64,000 nucleotides of DNA from positions 1 to 64,000 of the forward strand of contig NZ_JANSJE010000017.1 of NCBI RefSeq assembly GCF_047462415.1. Reading direction: 5' to 3'. The stretch's first letter is position 1, and every line of letters begins with the position of its first letter. Of this stretch, positions 44,291 through 53,645 are shown in pieces. This DNA is from Thermostichus sp047462415. Its GTDB lineage: Bacteria > Cyanobacteriota > Cyanobacteriia > Thermostichales > Thermostichaceae. The notes under the pieces were generated by a model. It searched no databases. It worked only from the letters and a program-made list of their open reading frames with translations, and was not told the DNA's origin. Both the position numbers and the translations under genes were made by a program.

Positions 44291-44868
44291 GCTGTCCTCC
44301 TGAAGCCGTCCAAAAGAGCCTGCAGATGTTCTTGTACGGATTCCATCGGCTGGTTGCCGTTGACTCGCTGCAAGCGCCCCTTGGCCGCATAAAAATCGAT
44401 CAGGGGAGCCGTCTGCTGCCGATAGACCTCCAAACGCTTGAGAATCACCGAGGGATCCGCATCATCGCTGCGCCCCTGTTCCTTGCCCCGGGCCAACAGA
44501 CGGGCCACCACCACTTCGTCCGGCACATCCAAGTTGAGGACGCAGTCGTAATCTTGCCCCAGCTCGCGCAGCAGCTCTTCCAGGGCTTCCGCCTGGGCTA
44601 GGGTGCGAGGAAATCCGTCCAGGATCCAACCCTGCTCTGGAGACTGCTGCAACTGGCCTCTGACCATCCCGATCAACACCTCATCGGGCACCAGCTCTCC
44701 CGCGTCCATGTATACTTTGGCCTGGCATCCCAGCGGGGTCTGGGCCTTCACCTCTGCCCGCAGCAGATCGCCTGTGGAAATTTTGGGCGTGTGGTAGATG
44801 GCCGCCAGCCGCTCCGCCTGTGTACCCTTGCCCGCCCCCGGCGGCCCCAAAAAGATCAACCTCGGCAC
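44287..44868 (-). CDS. adk: Adenylate kinase
   Basis: This 193-residue enzyme interconverts ATP, AMP and ADP. The P-loop GPPGAGKGTQ lies at residues 7-16, then STGDLLRAEV, and ILDGFPRTLAQAEAL. The lid is short and without zinc cysteines. The start is GTG 44868, sharing one base with the secY TAG stop; an open frame to 45039 overlaps secY and is not used. Confidence 0.95.
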   Translation of the reverse strand: MPRLIFLGPPGAGKGTQAERLAAIYHTPKISTGDLLRAEVKAQTPLGCQAKVYMDAGELVPDEVLIGMVRGQLQQSPEQGWILDGFPRTLAQAEALEELLRELGQDYDCVLNLDVPDEVVVARLLARGKEQGRSDDADPSVILKRLEVYRQQTAPLIDFYAAKGRLQRVNGNQPMESVQEHLQALLDGFRRTA

Positions 44869-46166
44869 TACTGCTTGACCATCCCTTCGTAGCGTTGTGA
44901 GATGACATAGGTCTGGATTTGTTTGGAGGTCTCGATCGCCACCCCCACCAAAATCAGCAGCGAAGTCGCCCCCAAACCTTGGAAAGTGGTGATGCCGGTC
45001 GCCCGCTCCACCGTCGTCGGGATGATGGCCACCGCACACAAGAATAGGGCTCCCAGCAGCGTCAGCCGGTTGAGGATCCCTTCGATGTATTCAGCCGTAG
45101 CCTTGCCCGGTCGCACCCCTGGAATACTGGCCCCCATCTTCTTCAAGTTTTGCGCCAGATCCACCGGGTTGATGATCAAGGAAGCATAGAAGTAGCTGAA
45201 GAAAAGGATCAGCACGAAATAGAAGGGAATGTAAAACCAGGAGGTGGGAGATAAAAAGTTGGCCACCTGCACCAACGTTAGGTTCTGGGTGTACTGAGCC
45301 AAAGCCAAGGGCAGAGACATCACCGAGTAGGCGAAGATGATCGGCATCACCCCCCCTTGGTTTAGCCGCAGGGGCAGGTAGCTCTTCTGCTCGCGGAATA
45401 GTTTGTTGCCCACCTGGCGCTTGGCGTAGACGATCGGGATCTTGCGGCTGCCCTCTTGGACAAAGACAATACCGACAATGGTGGCCAAAAAGATAGCCGT
45501 CAACAGCAAGATGCCGCCGATGGTGCTGCTATCGGCGCGGGCCAAGCTGATGGTCTGGCCCAGGGCGCGGGGCAGCGTGGCCACGATGTTGACAAAGATC
45601 AGCAGCGACGGGCCACTGCCCACCCCCTTTTCCGTGATCATTTCCCCCAACCACATGACGAACATGGATCCCGCCGCCAGAGCCAAGGTGGTGGAGGCCA
45701 TAAAGGCCAGCTCATTGGTGGTGTTGGCAAACTCCCGCACCCAGAAGGAGATGCCGATGCCCTGGATGATGGCCCAAATCAAAGTAACGTAGCGGGTGTA
45801 CTGAGAAATCTGTCGCCGCCCCTGTTCTCCCTCGTTTTTCTGCAGGTTCTCCAGGGCCGGAATGGCCGAGACCAGCAGTTGCATGATGATGGAAGCGTTG
45901 ATGAAGGGCAGGATCCCAAGGGCGAAGATCCCGAGGGCAGAGATACCGCCTCCGGAGAAGATATCCAGAAAGCCGAACACTGGGCTGTTGGCGGCCTCGG
46001 CGGCAAAGCGGGCCCGGTCAATGCTGGGGATCGGAATGTAGATGCCCAGCCGCACCAACAACAACAGTCCTAGGGTCAGCAACAGACGGCTGCGCAGGCC
46101 AGAGGCCATCGCCATCTGCATGAAGGTCTCTTGGGCGGAGGGAGCAGAGCCTCGTGTGTCAGCCAT
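44868..46166 (-). CDS. secY: Protein translocase subunit SecY
   Basis: This 432-residue protein has ten hydrophobic segments and forms the channel for protein export and membrane insertion in plasma and thylakoid membranes. The first segment region is RLGIYIPIPSIDRARF; typical loops include GGVMPIIFAYSVMSLP and TWFYIPFYF-like regions, and FIPGVRPGKATAEYIEGILNRLT near residue 345. It follows rplO in the operon after a 105-bp spacer and is tightly coupled with adk. Confidence 0.96.
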   Translation of the reverse strand: MADTRGSAPSAQETFMQMAMASGLRSRLLLTLGLLLLVRLGIYIPIPSIDRARFAAEAANSPVFGFLDIFSGGGISALGIFALGILPFINASIIMQLLVSAIPALENLQKNEGEQGRRQISQYTRYVTLIWAIIQGIGISFWVREFANTTNELAFMASTTLALAAGSMFVMWLGEMITEKGVGSGPSLLIFVNIVATLPRALGQTISLARADSSTIGGILLLTAIFLATIVGIVFVQEGSRKIPIVYAKRQVGNKLFREQKSYLPLRLNQGGVMPIIFAYSVMSLPLALAQYTQNLTLVQVANFLSPTSWFYIPFYFVLILFFSYFYASLIINPVDLAQNLKKMGASIPGVRPGKATAEYIEGILNRLTLLGALFLCAVAIIPTTVERATGITTFQGLGATSLLILVGVAIETSKQIQTYVISQRYEGMVKQ

Positions 46167-46271
46167 AGGTAAAGAAAACCTCGCAGGAGCAAAGGGCCAG
46201 GTGAGCTACTTACCACTCTACGCTTCCGCTGGGGAAGTCGGCAAAATGAAATGCTGCCAACCTCGGCCCAT

Positions 46272-46739
46272 CTAGGAGCCGGCGGCTTGGGATCCCACAA
46301 GCTCGACCCGGCCGCCGGCTGCCTCGATCTTGGCTTGGGCTGAGGGGGTGATGGCAGCCGCCCTGATCGTCAGGGGCACGCCGATTTCCCCATCTCCCAA
46401 GATCTTCAGCGGGCCATCGTTGGTGGTCACGATCCCCCGTTCCATCAGACTTTCCAGGCTAACCTCGCTGCCGGCAGGCAGCTCTGTCAAGGCGCGCAGG
46501 TTGATCAGCGTGTACTCCAGACGCCGGGTGTAGCGGGGGAAATGTTTAAGCTTGGGCAAACGCCGATAAAGAGGGGTCTGGCCGCCTTCAAAGCCGGGTC
46601 GCGTGCTGCCTCCCTTGCGGGCCTTCTGCCCTCGCATCCCCTTGCCACAGGAGGCTCCCTGCCCGGCAGCAACGCCACGGCCCAGGCGCCGCCGCCGCCG
46701 CCTCGAACCTGCTTGAGGTCGAATGTCTTCCAGTCGCAT
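46272..46739 (-). CDS. rplO: 50S ribosomal protein L15
   Basis: This 155-residue protein starts MRLEDIRPQAGSRRRRRR and has the Gly-rich basic block GRGVAAGQGASCGKGMRGQ and GFEGGQTPLYRRLPKLKHF. The C-terminus holds VPLTIRAAAITPSAQAKIEAAGG. L30 (rpmD) is absent between rpsE and this gene. Confidence 0.96.
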   Translation of the reverse strand: MRLEDIRPQAGSRRRRRRLGRGVAAGQGASCGKGMRGQKARKGGSTRPGFEGGQTPLYRRLPKLKHFPRYTRRLEYTLINLRALTELPAGSEVSLESLMERGIVTTNDGPLKILGDGEIGVPLTIRAAAITPSAQAKIEAAGGRVELVGSQAAGS

Positions 46740-46774
46740 GGCTTCCAGCTCCCTTGCTCTATATCATGGGTTCA

Positions 46775-47311
46775 TCACTTGCTGAATAGGCGGCGCACAT
46801 CGATATCTCGATCTTGAGCCACCTGTTCAAAGGTTCGCATCCGCCGCAGCGCATCAATGGTGGCACGGGCATTGTTGAGGGGGTTGCTGGATCCCAGTTG
46901 CTTGGCCAAGCTGTTGCGTACACCTGCCAACTCCAGAACGGTGCGCACCGCTCCCCCGGCGATGACGCCTGTGCCGGGAGCTGCTGGCATCACCAAGACG
47001 GCGGCACCGCCACCTGCCCCCCGCATGGGATGGGGGACGGACAATCCTTTGGTGAGGGGAACTTCAATGAGGTGCTTTTTGCCGTCCACCACTCCCTTGC
47101 GCACGGCCCCGATCACGTCGTTGGCTTTGCCCACGCCGACTCCAACTTGGCCGCGCTCGTTGCCGACCACCACCACCGCGCGAAAGCTCAGTTTTTTGCC
47201 GCCCTTGACCACCTTGGTGACGCGCCGAATCTGGATAACCCGTTCTTGCCACTCGGTGGGTTGCTCTTCGCGGCTTTTTTTGCTTCTGCGACGTTCTCTC
47301 TGCTCAGCCAT
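46775..47311 (-). CDS. rpsE: 30S ribosomal protein S5
   Basis: This 178-residue protein has the S5 signature RRVTKVVKGGKKLSFRAVVVVG, GVGKANDVIGAVRKG and the second-domain segment GTGVIAGGAVRTVLELAGV. The first 20 residues are a basic extension typical of cyanobacterial S5. Confidence 0.97.
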   Translation of the reverse strand: MAEQRERRRSKKSREEQPTEWQERVIQIRRVTKVVKGGKKLSFRAVVVVGNERGQVGVGVGKANDVIGAVRKGVVDGKKHLIEVPLTKGLSVPHPMRGAGGGAAVLVMPAAPGTGVIAGGAVRTVLELAGVRNSLAKQLGSSNPLNNARATIDALRRMRTFEQVAQDRDIDVRRLFSK

Positions 47312-47329
47312 GTGCCTTTTCCTCAGTAG

Positions 47330-47698
47330 CTAGAACTGTAACCCCGCCTCTCGGGCAGCCTCTGCCAGCGCTTGAACGCGCCCGTGATAAAGCTTGCCCC
47401 CCCGATCGAAAACCACGCGAGAAATACCCATTTGCAAGGCCCGCTCGGCAACTGAGCGGCCCACCAAGGCAGCCGCCTCTTGGGTGGCCGTCCCGGTCTC
47501 TTTAAATTTTTCGCGCAGCTCCGTGTCCAGGGTGGAGGCAGAGGTTAGGGTATGCTGAGCTACATCGTCGATCACCTGGGCGTAGATGTGTCGATGGGAG
47601 CGAAACACAGCCAGGCGAGGCCGCTCGGCAGTGCCAAAGACCTTGCGGCGAATGCGGCGATGGCGACGTTGGGTGGTGATTTTGCGGTTGGTTTTCAT
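47330..47698 (-). CDS. rplR: 50S ribosomal protein L18
   Basis: This 122-residue 5S-rRNA-binding protein has RIRRKVFGTAERPRLAVFRSHRHIYAQ and the C-terminal RVVFDRGGKLYHGRVQALAEAARE. Length is normal. Confidence 0.97.
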   Translation of the reverse strand: MKTNRKITTQRRHRRIRRKVFGTAERPRLAVFRSHRHIYAQVIDDVAQHTLTSASTLDTELREKFKETGTATQEAAALVGRSVAERALQMGISRVVFDRGGKLYHGRVQALAEAAREAGLQF

Positions 47699-47705
47699 AG
47701 GCTAT

Positions 47706-48251
47706 TTACTTCTTGGCTTTGCCCGATTTACCTGCCTTACGGCGAACTTGTTCTCCCAGATAACGGATCCCTTTTCCCTTGTAGGGCTCTGGGGGCCGGA
47801 CGGCCCGAATGCGGGCGGCAGTGTTGCCCACCAGTTCTTTATCCATACCTGAGACGACAACGATGTTGTTTCCTTCAACGGCCATTTGGATGCCGGGGGG
47901 AAAGGGGATCTCCACCGGGTGGCTGTAGCCGACGTTCAGGATTAACTTGCTGCCTTGGGTGGAAGCGCGGTAACCGACACCTACCAGCTCCAGCCGCCGC
48001 TCAAATCCCTTCGATACCCCATCTACCATGTTGGCCACCAGGGTGCGGCAGAGGCCGTGCAGTTGGCGGGCGGGACGGGAATCGTTGAGCCGGCTGACCG
48101 TGAGCATCTGAGCGTCTTGCCGGACGGTGATCAGGGGAGGCAAACTGCGGGACAGTTGTCCTTTCGGGCCTTTCACCGCAATGTGCTGGCCGTCGATCTG
48201 GATCTCCACCTTGGCAGGAAGGGCGATGGGGCGTCTACCGATGCGAGACAT
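47706..48251 (-). CDS. rplF: 50S ribosomal protein L6
   Basis: This 181-residue protein has the start MSRIGRRPIALPAKVEI, VGVGYRASTQGSKLILNVGYSHPVE and the C-terminal RPPEPYKGKGIRYLGE. It follows rpsH by 32 bp. Confidence 0.97.
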   Translation of the reverse strand: MSRIGRRPIALPAKVEIQIDGQHIAVKGPKGQLSRSLPPLITVRQDAQMLTVSRLNDSRPARQLHGLCRTLVANMVDGVSKGFERRLELVGVGYRASTQGSKLILNVGYSHPVEIPFPPGIQMAVEGNNIVVVSGMDKELVGNTAARIRAVRPPEPYKGKGIRYLGEQVRRKAGKSGKAKK

Positions 48252-48283
48252 GGGAAAACTCCTGACAAGAGAAAACTGAGAAC

Positions 48284-48694
48284 CTAGTAGACAAAACAGA
48301 GTACTTCGCCACCAATGCCCTGTTTGCGAGCCTCCCGATCGGTCATGATGCCGTTGGAAGTAGAGATGATGGCAATCCCAATTCCGCCCAATACGCGGGG
48401 CAGCTCTTTGTGGCTGCGGTAAACCCGCAGGCCCGGCCGGCTCACTCGCTTTAAGCCGTTGATGATGGGCCTGCAGTTGCGCCCTTTGCCTTTATACTTC
48501 AACCGCAACACCACGCGGGCTTGGATCCCTTCTCCTTCCTCTTTCCATTCGCTGACGAACCCTTCTTCATGAAGAACGCGAGCGATGCTGCGGGTCATGC
48601 GCGTGGCCGGAACTGCCACCGACTCGTGCCGAGCCAGGGTGGCATTGCGAATGCGGGTGAGCATGTCGGCGATCGTGTCGTTGGTGTGGGCCAT
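48284..48694 (-). CDS. rpsH: 30S ribosomal protein S8
   Basis: This 136-residue protein starts at ATG 48694 with MAHTNDTIADMLTRIRNA. The C-terminus has GIAIISTSNGIMTDREARKQGIGGEVLCFVY, diagnostic for S8. An upstream start at 48727 would add 11 unrelated residues. Confidence 0.96.
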   Translation of the reverse strand: MAHTNDTIADMLTRIRNATLARHESVAVPATRMTRSIARVLHEEGFVSEWKEEGEGIQARVVLRLKYKGKGRNCRPIINGLKRVSRPGLRVYRSHKELPRVLGGIGIAIISTSNGIMTDREARKQGIGGEVLCFVY

Positions 48695-48748
48695 CGGTGG
48701 GTCAGTGCTCCTCGGAAGATCGATCAAGAAAACTCAGGATAGGCAAAC

Positions 48749-49291
48749 CTAAGAAGCAAAGGGCATGCCAAACGCCTTGAGCAGGGCACGGCCTTCTTCA
48801 TCGGTTTTAGCAGTGGTCACGATGGAGATATCCATACCTCGCAGCTGATCTACAGAGTCGTAGTTAATTTCCGGAAAGATCAGTTGTTCACGAATGCCAA
48901 GGGTGTAGTTGCCGCGTCCGTCGAAGGCTTTGGGGCTGATGCCGCGGAAGTCGCGGATACGGGGCAGGGCAACATTGATCAAGCGATCCAAAAATGCATA
49001 CATGCGCTCCCGCCTTAGGGTTACCATCAGGCCAACCGGCATGCCCTTGCGGATTTTGAAGCTGGCGATGGCCTTTCTGGCGCGGGTGATCACCGGACGC
49101 TGGCCGGTGATGGCGCTGATCTCGGCAATGGAGGACTCCAGAGCTTTGGCATTTTGGGAGGCTTCCCCTAAGCCGCGGTTGATGACGATCTTCTCCAGGC
49201 GGGGCACCTGATGGATGTTGGTGTAGCCCAACTCTTTTTGTAGCTTGGGGACGATGACAGTGTTGTAGTGGATTTGCAGGCGTTGCGGCAT
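48749..49291 (-). CDS. rplE: 50S ribosomal protein L5
   Basis: This 180-residue 5S-rRNA-binding protein has VPRLEKIVINRGLGEA, GQRPVITRARKAIASFKIR and the C-terminal GMDISIVTTAKTDEEGRALL. The MPQRLQIHYN start is in line with cyanobacterial L5. Confidence 0.97.
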   Translation of the reverse strand: MPQRLQIHYNTVIVPKLQKELGYTNIHQVPRLEKIVINRGLGEASQNAKALESSIAEISAITGQRPVITRARKAIASFKIRKGMPVGLMVTLRRERMYAFLDRLINVALPRIRDFRGISPKAFDGRGNYTLGIREQLIFPEINYDSVDQLRGMDISIVTTAKTDEEGRALLKAFGMPFAS

Positions 49292-49350
49292 GGTGGCTTC
49301 TCCTTTTGGCTCTGGGCTGGGTCAGAGCCCTAGTCAACTTCAAGGGACAC

Positions 49351-49749
49351 TTAGTCGAGGATCTCGCCTGTTTTCTTGAGGACACGGACTTTGCGGCCAT
49401 CGGCGGTGATTTGATAGCGGATGCGGCTGGCCACCTCCTGCTTCTTGGAATAGAGCATCACCTTGCAGGCGTGGATCGGGGCTTCTTTGGTCTCAATTCG
49501 GCCACTTTCCCCTTCTCGCTGCGGCTTGCGGTGGTAGGTGACGATGTTGACTCCTTCCACCACAACCATGTTGCGCTCGGGAAAAACCCGCAGCACCTCG
49601 CCGATTTTGCCTTTGTCATCGCCGGAGATCACCTGCACGGTATCCCCCTGCTTGATGCGCATTTTGTAGCGCAGGCTGTTGCGGTGCTTGCGAATGCCGG
49701 GTTGCCGGATTAAGCGCCGAATTTGGCTGGGCTTGAGGGGGCGGGCCAT
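49351..49749 (-). CDS. rplX: 50S ribosomal protein L24
   Basis: This 132-residue protein has the KOW motif in IKQGDTVQVISGDDKGKIGEVLRV, then VEGVNIVTYHRKP. It is longer at the N-terminus than the family average (about 105-115). Start abuts the rplN stop by one base. Confidence 0.94.
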   Translation of the reverse strand: MARPLKPSQIRRLIRQPGIRKHRNSLRYKMRIKQGDTVQVISGDDKGKIGEVLRVFPERNMVVVEGVNIVTYHRKPQREGESGRIETKEAPIHACKVMLYSKKQEVASRIRYQITADGRKVRVLKKTGEILD

Positions 49750-50118
49750 CTAGAGTACCTCCGGAGCAAGGGAGATGATCTTGGTGAAGTTTTTCTCCCG
49801 CAGCTCGCGAGCCACAGGGCCGAAAACACGAGTCCCACGGGGGTTACCGTCGTTGTTGATGATCACGGCGGCGTTGTCGTCGAAGCGGATGCACATGCCG
49901 TCAGGGCGACGTACGGTATCGACGGTGCGGATGACCACGGCCTTGACGACGTCAGATTTTTTGACGGGCATGTTGGGCAGGGCATCTTTGACGACGCCGA
50001 TAATCACATCGCCCAAGCTGGCGTAGCGGCGGCCACTGCTGCCCAACACGCGAATACACATCATCTTGCGGGCGCCGGTGTTATCGGCAACCGTCAGCAT
50101 GGTTTGCTGCTGAATCAT
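49750..50118 (-). CDS. rplN: 50S ribosomal protein L14
   Basis: This 122-residue protein from ATG 50118 starts MIQQQTMLTVADNTGARKM and ends FTKIISLAPEVL, the exact family length. It overlaps the rpsQ stop by 4 bp. An upstream start at 50157 lies inside rpsQ. Confidence 0.97.
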   Translation of the reverse strand: MIQQQTMLTVADNTGARKMMCIRVLGSSGRRYASLGDVIIGVVKDALPNMPVKKSDVVKAVVIRTVDTVRRPDGMCIRFDDNAAVIINNDGNPRGTRVFGPVARELREKNFTKIISLAPEVL

Positions 50119-50366
50119 AGTTTCTTCACCTCCCGTAAGATTTCGGCCACTTGCCAACGCTTGGTGCGGCTGAGGGGACGGGTTTCGGTGATGCGCACCA
50201 GATCCCCTTCTTGGCAGCGGTTCTCCTCGTCGTGGGCTTTAAACTTTTTGGTTTTGACGACGATTTTGCCGTATTTGGGGTGGGCAACCCGGTTTTCCAC
50301 GGCAACAACCACCGTCTTTTGCATCTTGTTGCTGACAACAACGCCGATCTTTTCGCGAGCAGGCAT
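50115..50366 (-). CDS. rpsQ: 30S ribosomal protein S17
   Basis: This 83-residue OB-fold protein has KIGVVVSNKMQKTVVVAVE and the conserved GDLVRITETRPLSRTKRW. It shares one base with the rpmC stop (TAATG) and overlaps rplN by 4 bp. Confidence 0.97.
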   Translation of the reverse strand: MPAREKIGVVVSNKMQKTVVVAVENRVAHPKYGKIVVKTKKFKAHDEENRCQEGDLVRITETRPLSRTKRWQVAEILREVKKL

Positions 50367-50602
50367 TACTCCTCCTTCTGGGTCTGAGTTGAGGGCAAGA
50401 ACTTGCCGCGTTTGCGCTCGGATTCAACGGTCAGCAGTTGAGCCAGCTTGTGTTTGCGCAGGCGAATGAGGTGGGGCTGGTTCAACTGCCGCGTGGCCTG
50501 CTGCAAACGCAGCTCGAACAGCTCTTTTTTGACGGCGTAGATCTCCTGGCTCAGTTCCTCGTCCGATAGGGCACGGGCATCGGCAATTTTGGGCATGGGC
50601 AT
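50366..50602 (-). CDS. rpmC: 50S ribosomal protein L29
   Basis: This 78-residue helical protein has LSDEELSQEIYAVKKELFELRLQ and RLRKHKLAQLLTVESER, the L29 pattern. It lies between rplP and rpsQ in the usual order. Confidence 0.95.
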   Translation of the reverse strand: MPMPKIADARALSDEELSQEIYAVKKELFELRLQQATRQLNQPHLIRLRKHKLAQLLTVESERKRGKFLPSTQTQKEE

Positions 50603-50618
50603 GGTTGACTCTCCTCCC

Positions 50619-51095
50619 TCAGGTAGGGCTAGCTACCGGTTCTGGGGTTTCCGGAACTGCTTCCTGGGCAGGTTCCGGCTTCTCAAAGTCGGCTTTGGTT
50701 ACAAACTTGACTTTGATCGGCAGCTTTTGGGCGGCCAGGCGCATGGCCTCTCGAGCCGTGGCTTCAGGCACTCCTCCCATCTCAAAGAGGATGCGGCCTG
50801 GCTTGACGACGCAAACCCAATACTCGGGGTTGCCTTTGCCGGATCCCATGCGGGTTTCGGCAGGCCGTTGGGTAACAGGCTTGTCGGGAAAGATGCGGAT
50901 CCAGATTTGGCCGCCTCGCCGGACGTAGCGCGTCATGGCCCGACGGCTGGCTTCGATCTGCCGAGCCGTAATCCAGGCGGGTTCTAGGGCCACAAGGCCG
51001 TATTCCCCAAAGTTGATGCGGTTGCCGCGGGTCGCTTTGCCTTTCATGCGCCCGCGCTGTTGCTTACGGTATTTGGTGCGTTTGGGGCTTAACAT
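50619..51095 (-). CDS. rplP: 50S ribosomal protein L16
   Basis: This 158-residue protein starts MLSPKRTKYRKQQRGRMKG and has GYVALEPAW-like and RRGGQIWIRIFPDKPVT segments. It runs about 20 residues beyond the typical 137-141, ending in a Pro/Glu-rich tail. Confidence 0.97.
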   Translation of the reverse strand: MLSPKRTKYRKQQRGRMKGKATRGNRINFGEYGLVALEPAWITARQIEASRRAMTRYVRRGGQIWIRIFPDKPVTQRPAETRMGSGKGNPEYWVCVVKPGRILFEMGGVPEATAREAMRLAAQKLPIKVKFVTKADFEKPEPAQEAVPETPEPVASPT

Positions 51096-51142
51096 AGCCG
51101 TTCCTCAATCATTGGCGAACCGATGGGATCCCTAGCCGACGC

Positions 51143-51892
51143 TCAAGTCTCTGCTGTTGCCGAGCGATCTTCAAAGGTGGGCCGCCGCCGCTGCTGCCGG
51201 CGTTTGGGCTGTTGCAGGGGAACCTTTTGTTCGGGACGTTCCTGCCCGGGCAGAACTTCTCCTTTAAAGACCCAAACTTTGACCCCGATGATGCCGAAGG
51301 TGGTGCGGGCGAGGTGCTCGGCGTAGTCGATGTCGGCCCGCAGGGTGTGCAAAGGGATCCGCCCCTCCCGCGTCCATTCGGTGCGGGCGATCTCGGCCCC
51401 GTTGAGGCGACCGGCAATTTGGATTTTGATCCCTTGTACACCGGCCCGCTGCGCCCGCTGGATGACCTGGCGCACGATGCGGCGAAAAGCAATCCGCCGT
51501 TCCAGCTGTTGGGCAATACTTTCCGCCAGCAAAGCTGCTTCGGCATCGGCACGGGTAACTTCCACAACGTTGATGCGGATGGTTCGTTCGCCGCCACCTC
51601 GTGAGCTCAGCTCTTTTTGTAGGCCTTGGCGCAAAGTCTCTAAGCCAGATCCTCCCCGACCCACCACCACCCCAGGGCGAGCAGCGCGGATCTCGAGGTC
51701 AATTTGATCCGCCTTACGCTCAATCTGGATGTCGGCCAGGCCGGCACTGCTCAACTGCTTGGTCAGGTAGGCGCGGATCTGATCGTCCTCCTGCAACAAG
51801 GCCGGGTAGCGGGCCGGATCGGCAAACCAGCGGCTGCGATGTTCTTTGATCACGCCGAGGCGGAAACCGGTGGGGTGGATCTTCTGTCCCAT
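51143..51892 (-). CDS. rpsC: 30S ribosomal protein S3
   Basis: This 249-residue protein starts MGQKIHPTGFRLGVIKEH, has the KH domain with ARPGVVVGRGGSGLETLRQ, and the C-terminal RTTFGIIGVKVWVFKGE. A basic Arg/Gln-rich tail follows, as in other cyanobacterial S3. Confidence 0.97.
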   Translation of the reverse strand: MGQKIHPTGFRLGVIKEHRSRWFADPARYPALLQEDDQIRAYLTKQLSSAGLADIQIERKADQIDLEIRAARPGVVVGRGGSGLETLRQGLQKELSSRGGGERTIRINVVEVTRADAEAALLAESIAQQLERRIAFRRIVRQVIQRAQRAGVQGIKIQIAGRLNGAEIARTEWTREGRIPLHTLRADIDYAEHLARTTFGIIGVKVWVFKGEVLPGQERPEQKVPLQQPKRRQQRRRPTFEDRSATAET

Positions 51893-51934
51893 GGTGTTGT
51901 CGGTTGAGGGGTAGAGGTCTGGGAATAGGGAAGG

Positions 51935-52309
51935 TTAGGAAGTTGTTGCTGCTCCAGCTTCTTCTATGGGCCGGACGGCGATGGTGATGTGACAGGTGCG
52001 CTTGCGAATGGGGTAGGCCCGACCTTGAGCGCGGGGGCGAAACCGCTTCAGCACAGGCCCCTGATCGGCGTAGGCTTGGCTGATCACCAGATCCCGCGGA
52101 TCGAGGCCGTTGTTGTGTTCCGCATTGGCCACCGCCGAGCGCAGCACCTTGCGCACCGGCTCACAAGCAGCGTAGGGCATGAACTCCAACAGGATCAGGG
52201 CGTCGGCATAGGTGCGCCCTCGGATCTGGTTCAGCACCCGCCGCACTTTGAAGGGGGACATGCGGATGTAGCGGGCTACCGCTTTAATATCCGATGATGA
52301 ATCAGCCAT
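51935..52309 (-). CDS. rplV: 50S ribosomal protein L22
   Basis: This 124-residue protein has AVARYIRMSPFKVRRVLNQIRGRTYADAL and the beta-hairpin end RFRPRAQGRAYPIRKRTCHITIAV that lines the exit tunnel. Confidence 0.97.
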   Translation of the reverse strand: MADSSSDIKAVARYIRMSPFKVRRVLNQIRGRTYADALILLEFMPYAACEPVRKVLRSAVANAEHNNGLDPRDLVISQAYADQGPVLKRFRPRAQGRAYPIRKRTCHITIAVRPIEEAGAATTS

Positions 52310-52350
52310 AACGCTCTCCTACTAGATCGCTCTCCTTATCAGCCGCTCAG

Positions 52351-52632
52351 TTAACGGCGAGATGCTTTTTTGTCGCTACCCGCATGGCCGCGGAAGGTAC
52401 GGGTGGGAACAAACTCGCCCAGCTTGTGGCCCACCATCTGATCGGTGATGTAGATGGGCACGTGTTGCTTGCCGTTGTGCACGGCAATGGTGTGGCCGAT
52501 CATCACCGGCAGGATGGTGCTGGCCCGCGACCAGGTTTTGATCATGTGCTTCTCGTTGCGCTCATTCATCTTCTCCACCTTGAGAAGAAGCTTGGCATCC
52601 ACAAAGGGGCCTTTTTTTAGCGAACGTCCCAT
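52351..52632 (-). CDS. rpsS: 30S ribosomal protein S19
   Basis: This 93-residue protein starts MGRSLKKGPFVDAKLLLKV and ends TRTFRGHAGSDKKASRR, diagnostic for S19. It is preceded by rplB with a 70-bp spacer. Confidence 0.98.
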   Translation of the reverse strand: MGRSLKKGPFVDAKLLLKVEKMNERNEKHMIKTWSRASTILPVMIGHTIAVHNGKQHVPIYITDQMVGHKLGEFVPTRTFRGHAGSDKKASRR

Positions 52633-52702
52633 AAGAACCTCGACAGTTTGACAAGCAATTCAGCCTCGAAAACGCTTGAGGATACGGATGGCCAGCAGAT
52701 TG

Positions 52703-53587
52703 CTATTGAGCGGCTCTCCCACCTCTGTCGCGACGACCTCCACGACGGCGACCGCGCACGATGAACTTGTTGCTGGGCTTGTTGCGCTTACGAGTTTTGT
52801 AGCCCAGGGTGGGCTTGCCCCAAGGGGTGACAGGGGTACTGCGACCGATGGGTGCTTTTCCTTCCCCGCCGCCGTGGGGGTGATCGACGGGGTTCATCAC
52901 CGAGCCACGCACGTGGGGACGGCGCCCCAACCAACGGCTGCGACCGGCCTTGCCCAGGCTGAGGTTGTTGTGGTCGACGTTGCCCAGTTGGCCGATGGTG
53001 GCGTAGCACTCGCCGCGGATCATGCGGACTTCGCCAGAGGGCAGCTTAAGGGAGACATATTTGCCCTCTCTGGCCACCACTTGAGCTCCAGCCCCGGCAG
53101 CGCGAACGATCTGCCCGCCGCGACCGGGATACAGCTCCACATTGTGAACCACCGTTCCCAACGGGATCCGCTCTAAAGGCATGGCATTGCCGATCTCAAA
53201 GGGGGCCTCAGGCCCGGCCATGATGGTGGATCCCACCTGTAGGTTACGGGGAGCGAGGATGTAGCGTTTCTCACCGTCTTCGTATTCCACCAGGCAGATG
53301 TGGGCACTGCGGTTGGGATCGTACTCCACGGTTTTGACGGTGGCCGGGATCCCGCGTTTGTCGCGGCGGAAGTCGATGATGCGATAAAGCCGCTTGTGGC
53401 CGCCGCCCCGGTGGCGGCAGGTGATGACGCCGCGGTTGTTGCGCCCTTTCTTGCGGTGAAGAAATTGCAGCAGAGACTTTTCCGGTCTGGGCCGCTTGCC
53501 GTTCTCGTCACGGGACAGCTCCTCGAAGTCAGAGACCGTCATGTGACGGGTGCTGGGGGTGTACGGTCGGAGAGTACGAATGCCCAT
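52703..53587 (-). CDS. rplB: 50S ribosomal protein L2
   Basis: This 294-residue protein has MGIRTLRPYTPSTRHMTV at the start, RHRGGGHKRLYRIIDFRRDK, and the peptidyl-transferase-site segment SVMNPVDHPHGGGEGKAPIG. The C-terminus is strongly basic. Confidence 0.98.
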   Translation of the reverse strand: MGIRTLRPYTPSTRHMTVSDFEELSRDENGKRPRPEKSLLQFLHRKKGRNNRGVITCRHRGGGHKRLYRIIDFRRDKRGIPATVKTVEYDPNRSAHICLVEYEDGEKRYILAPRNLQVGSTIMAGPEAPFEIGNAMPLERIPLGTVVHNVELYPGRGGQIVRAAGAGAQVVAREGKYVSLKLPSGEVRMIRGECYATIGQLGNVDHNNLSLGKAGRSRWLGRRPHVRGSVMNPVDHPHGGGEGKAPIGRSTPVTPWGKPTLGYKTRKRNKPSNKFIVRGRRRGGRRDRGGRAAQ

Positions 53588-53645
53588 GGCTCGGGTGGGG
53601 GTGGAGGACTAGGGGTAGCGGCTTAGTAACAAGGGATCAAAGGGT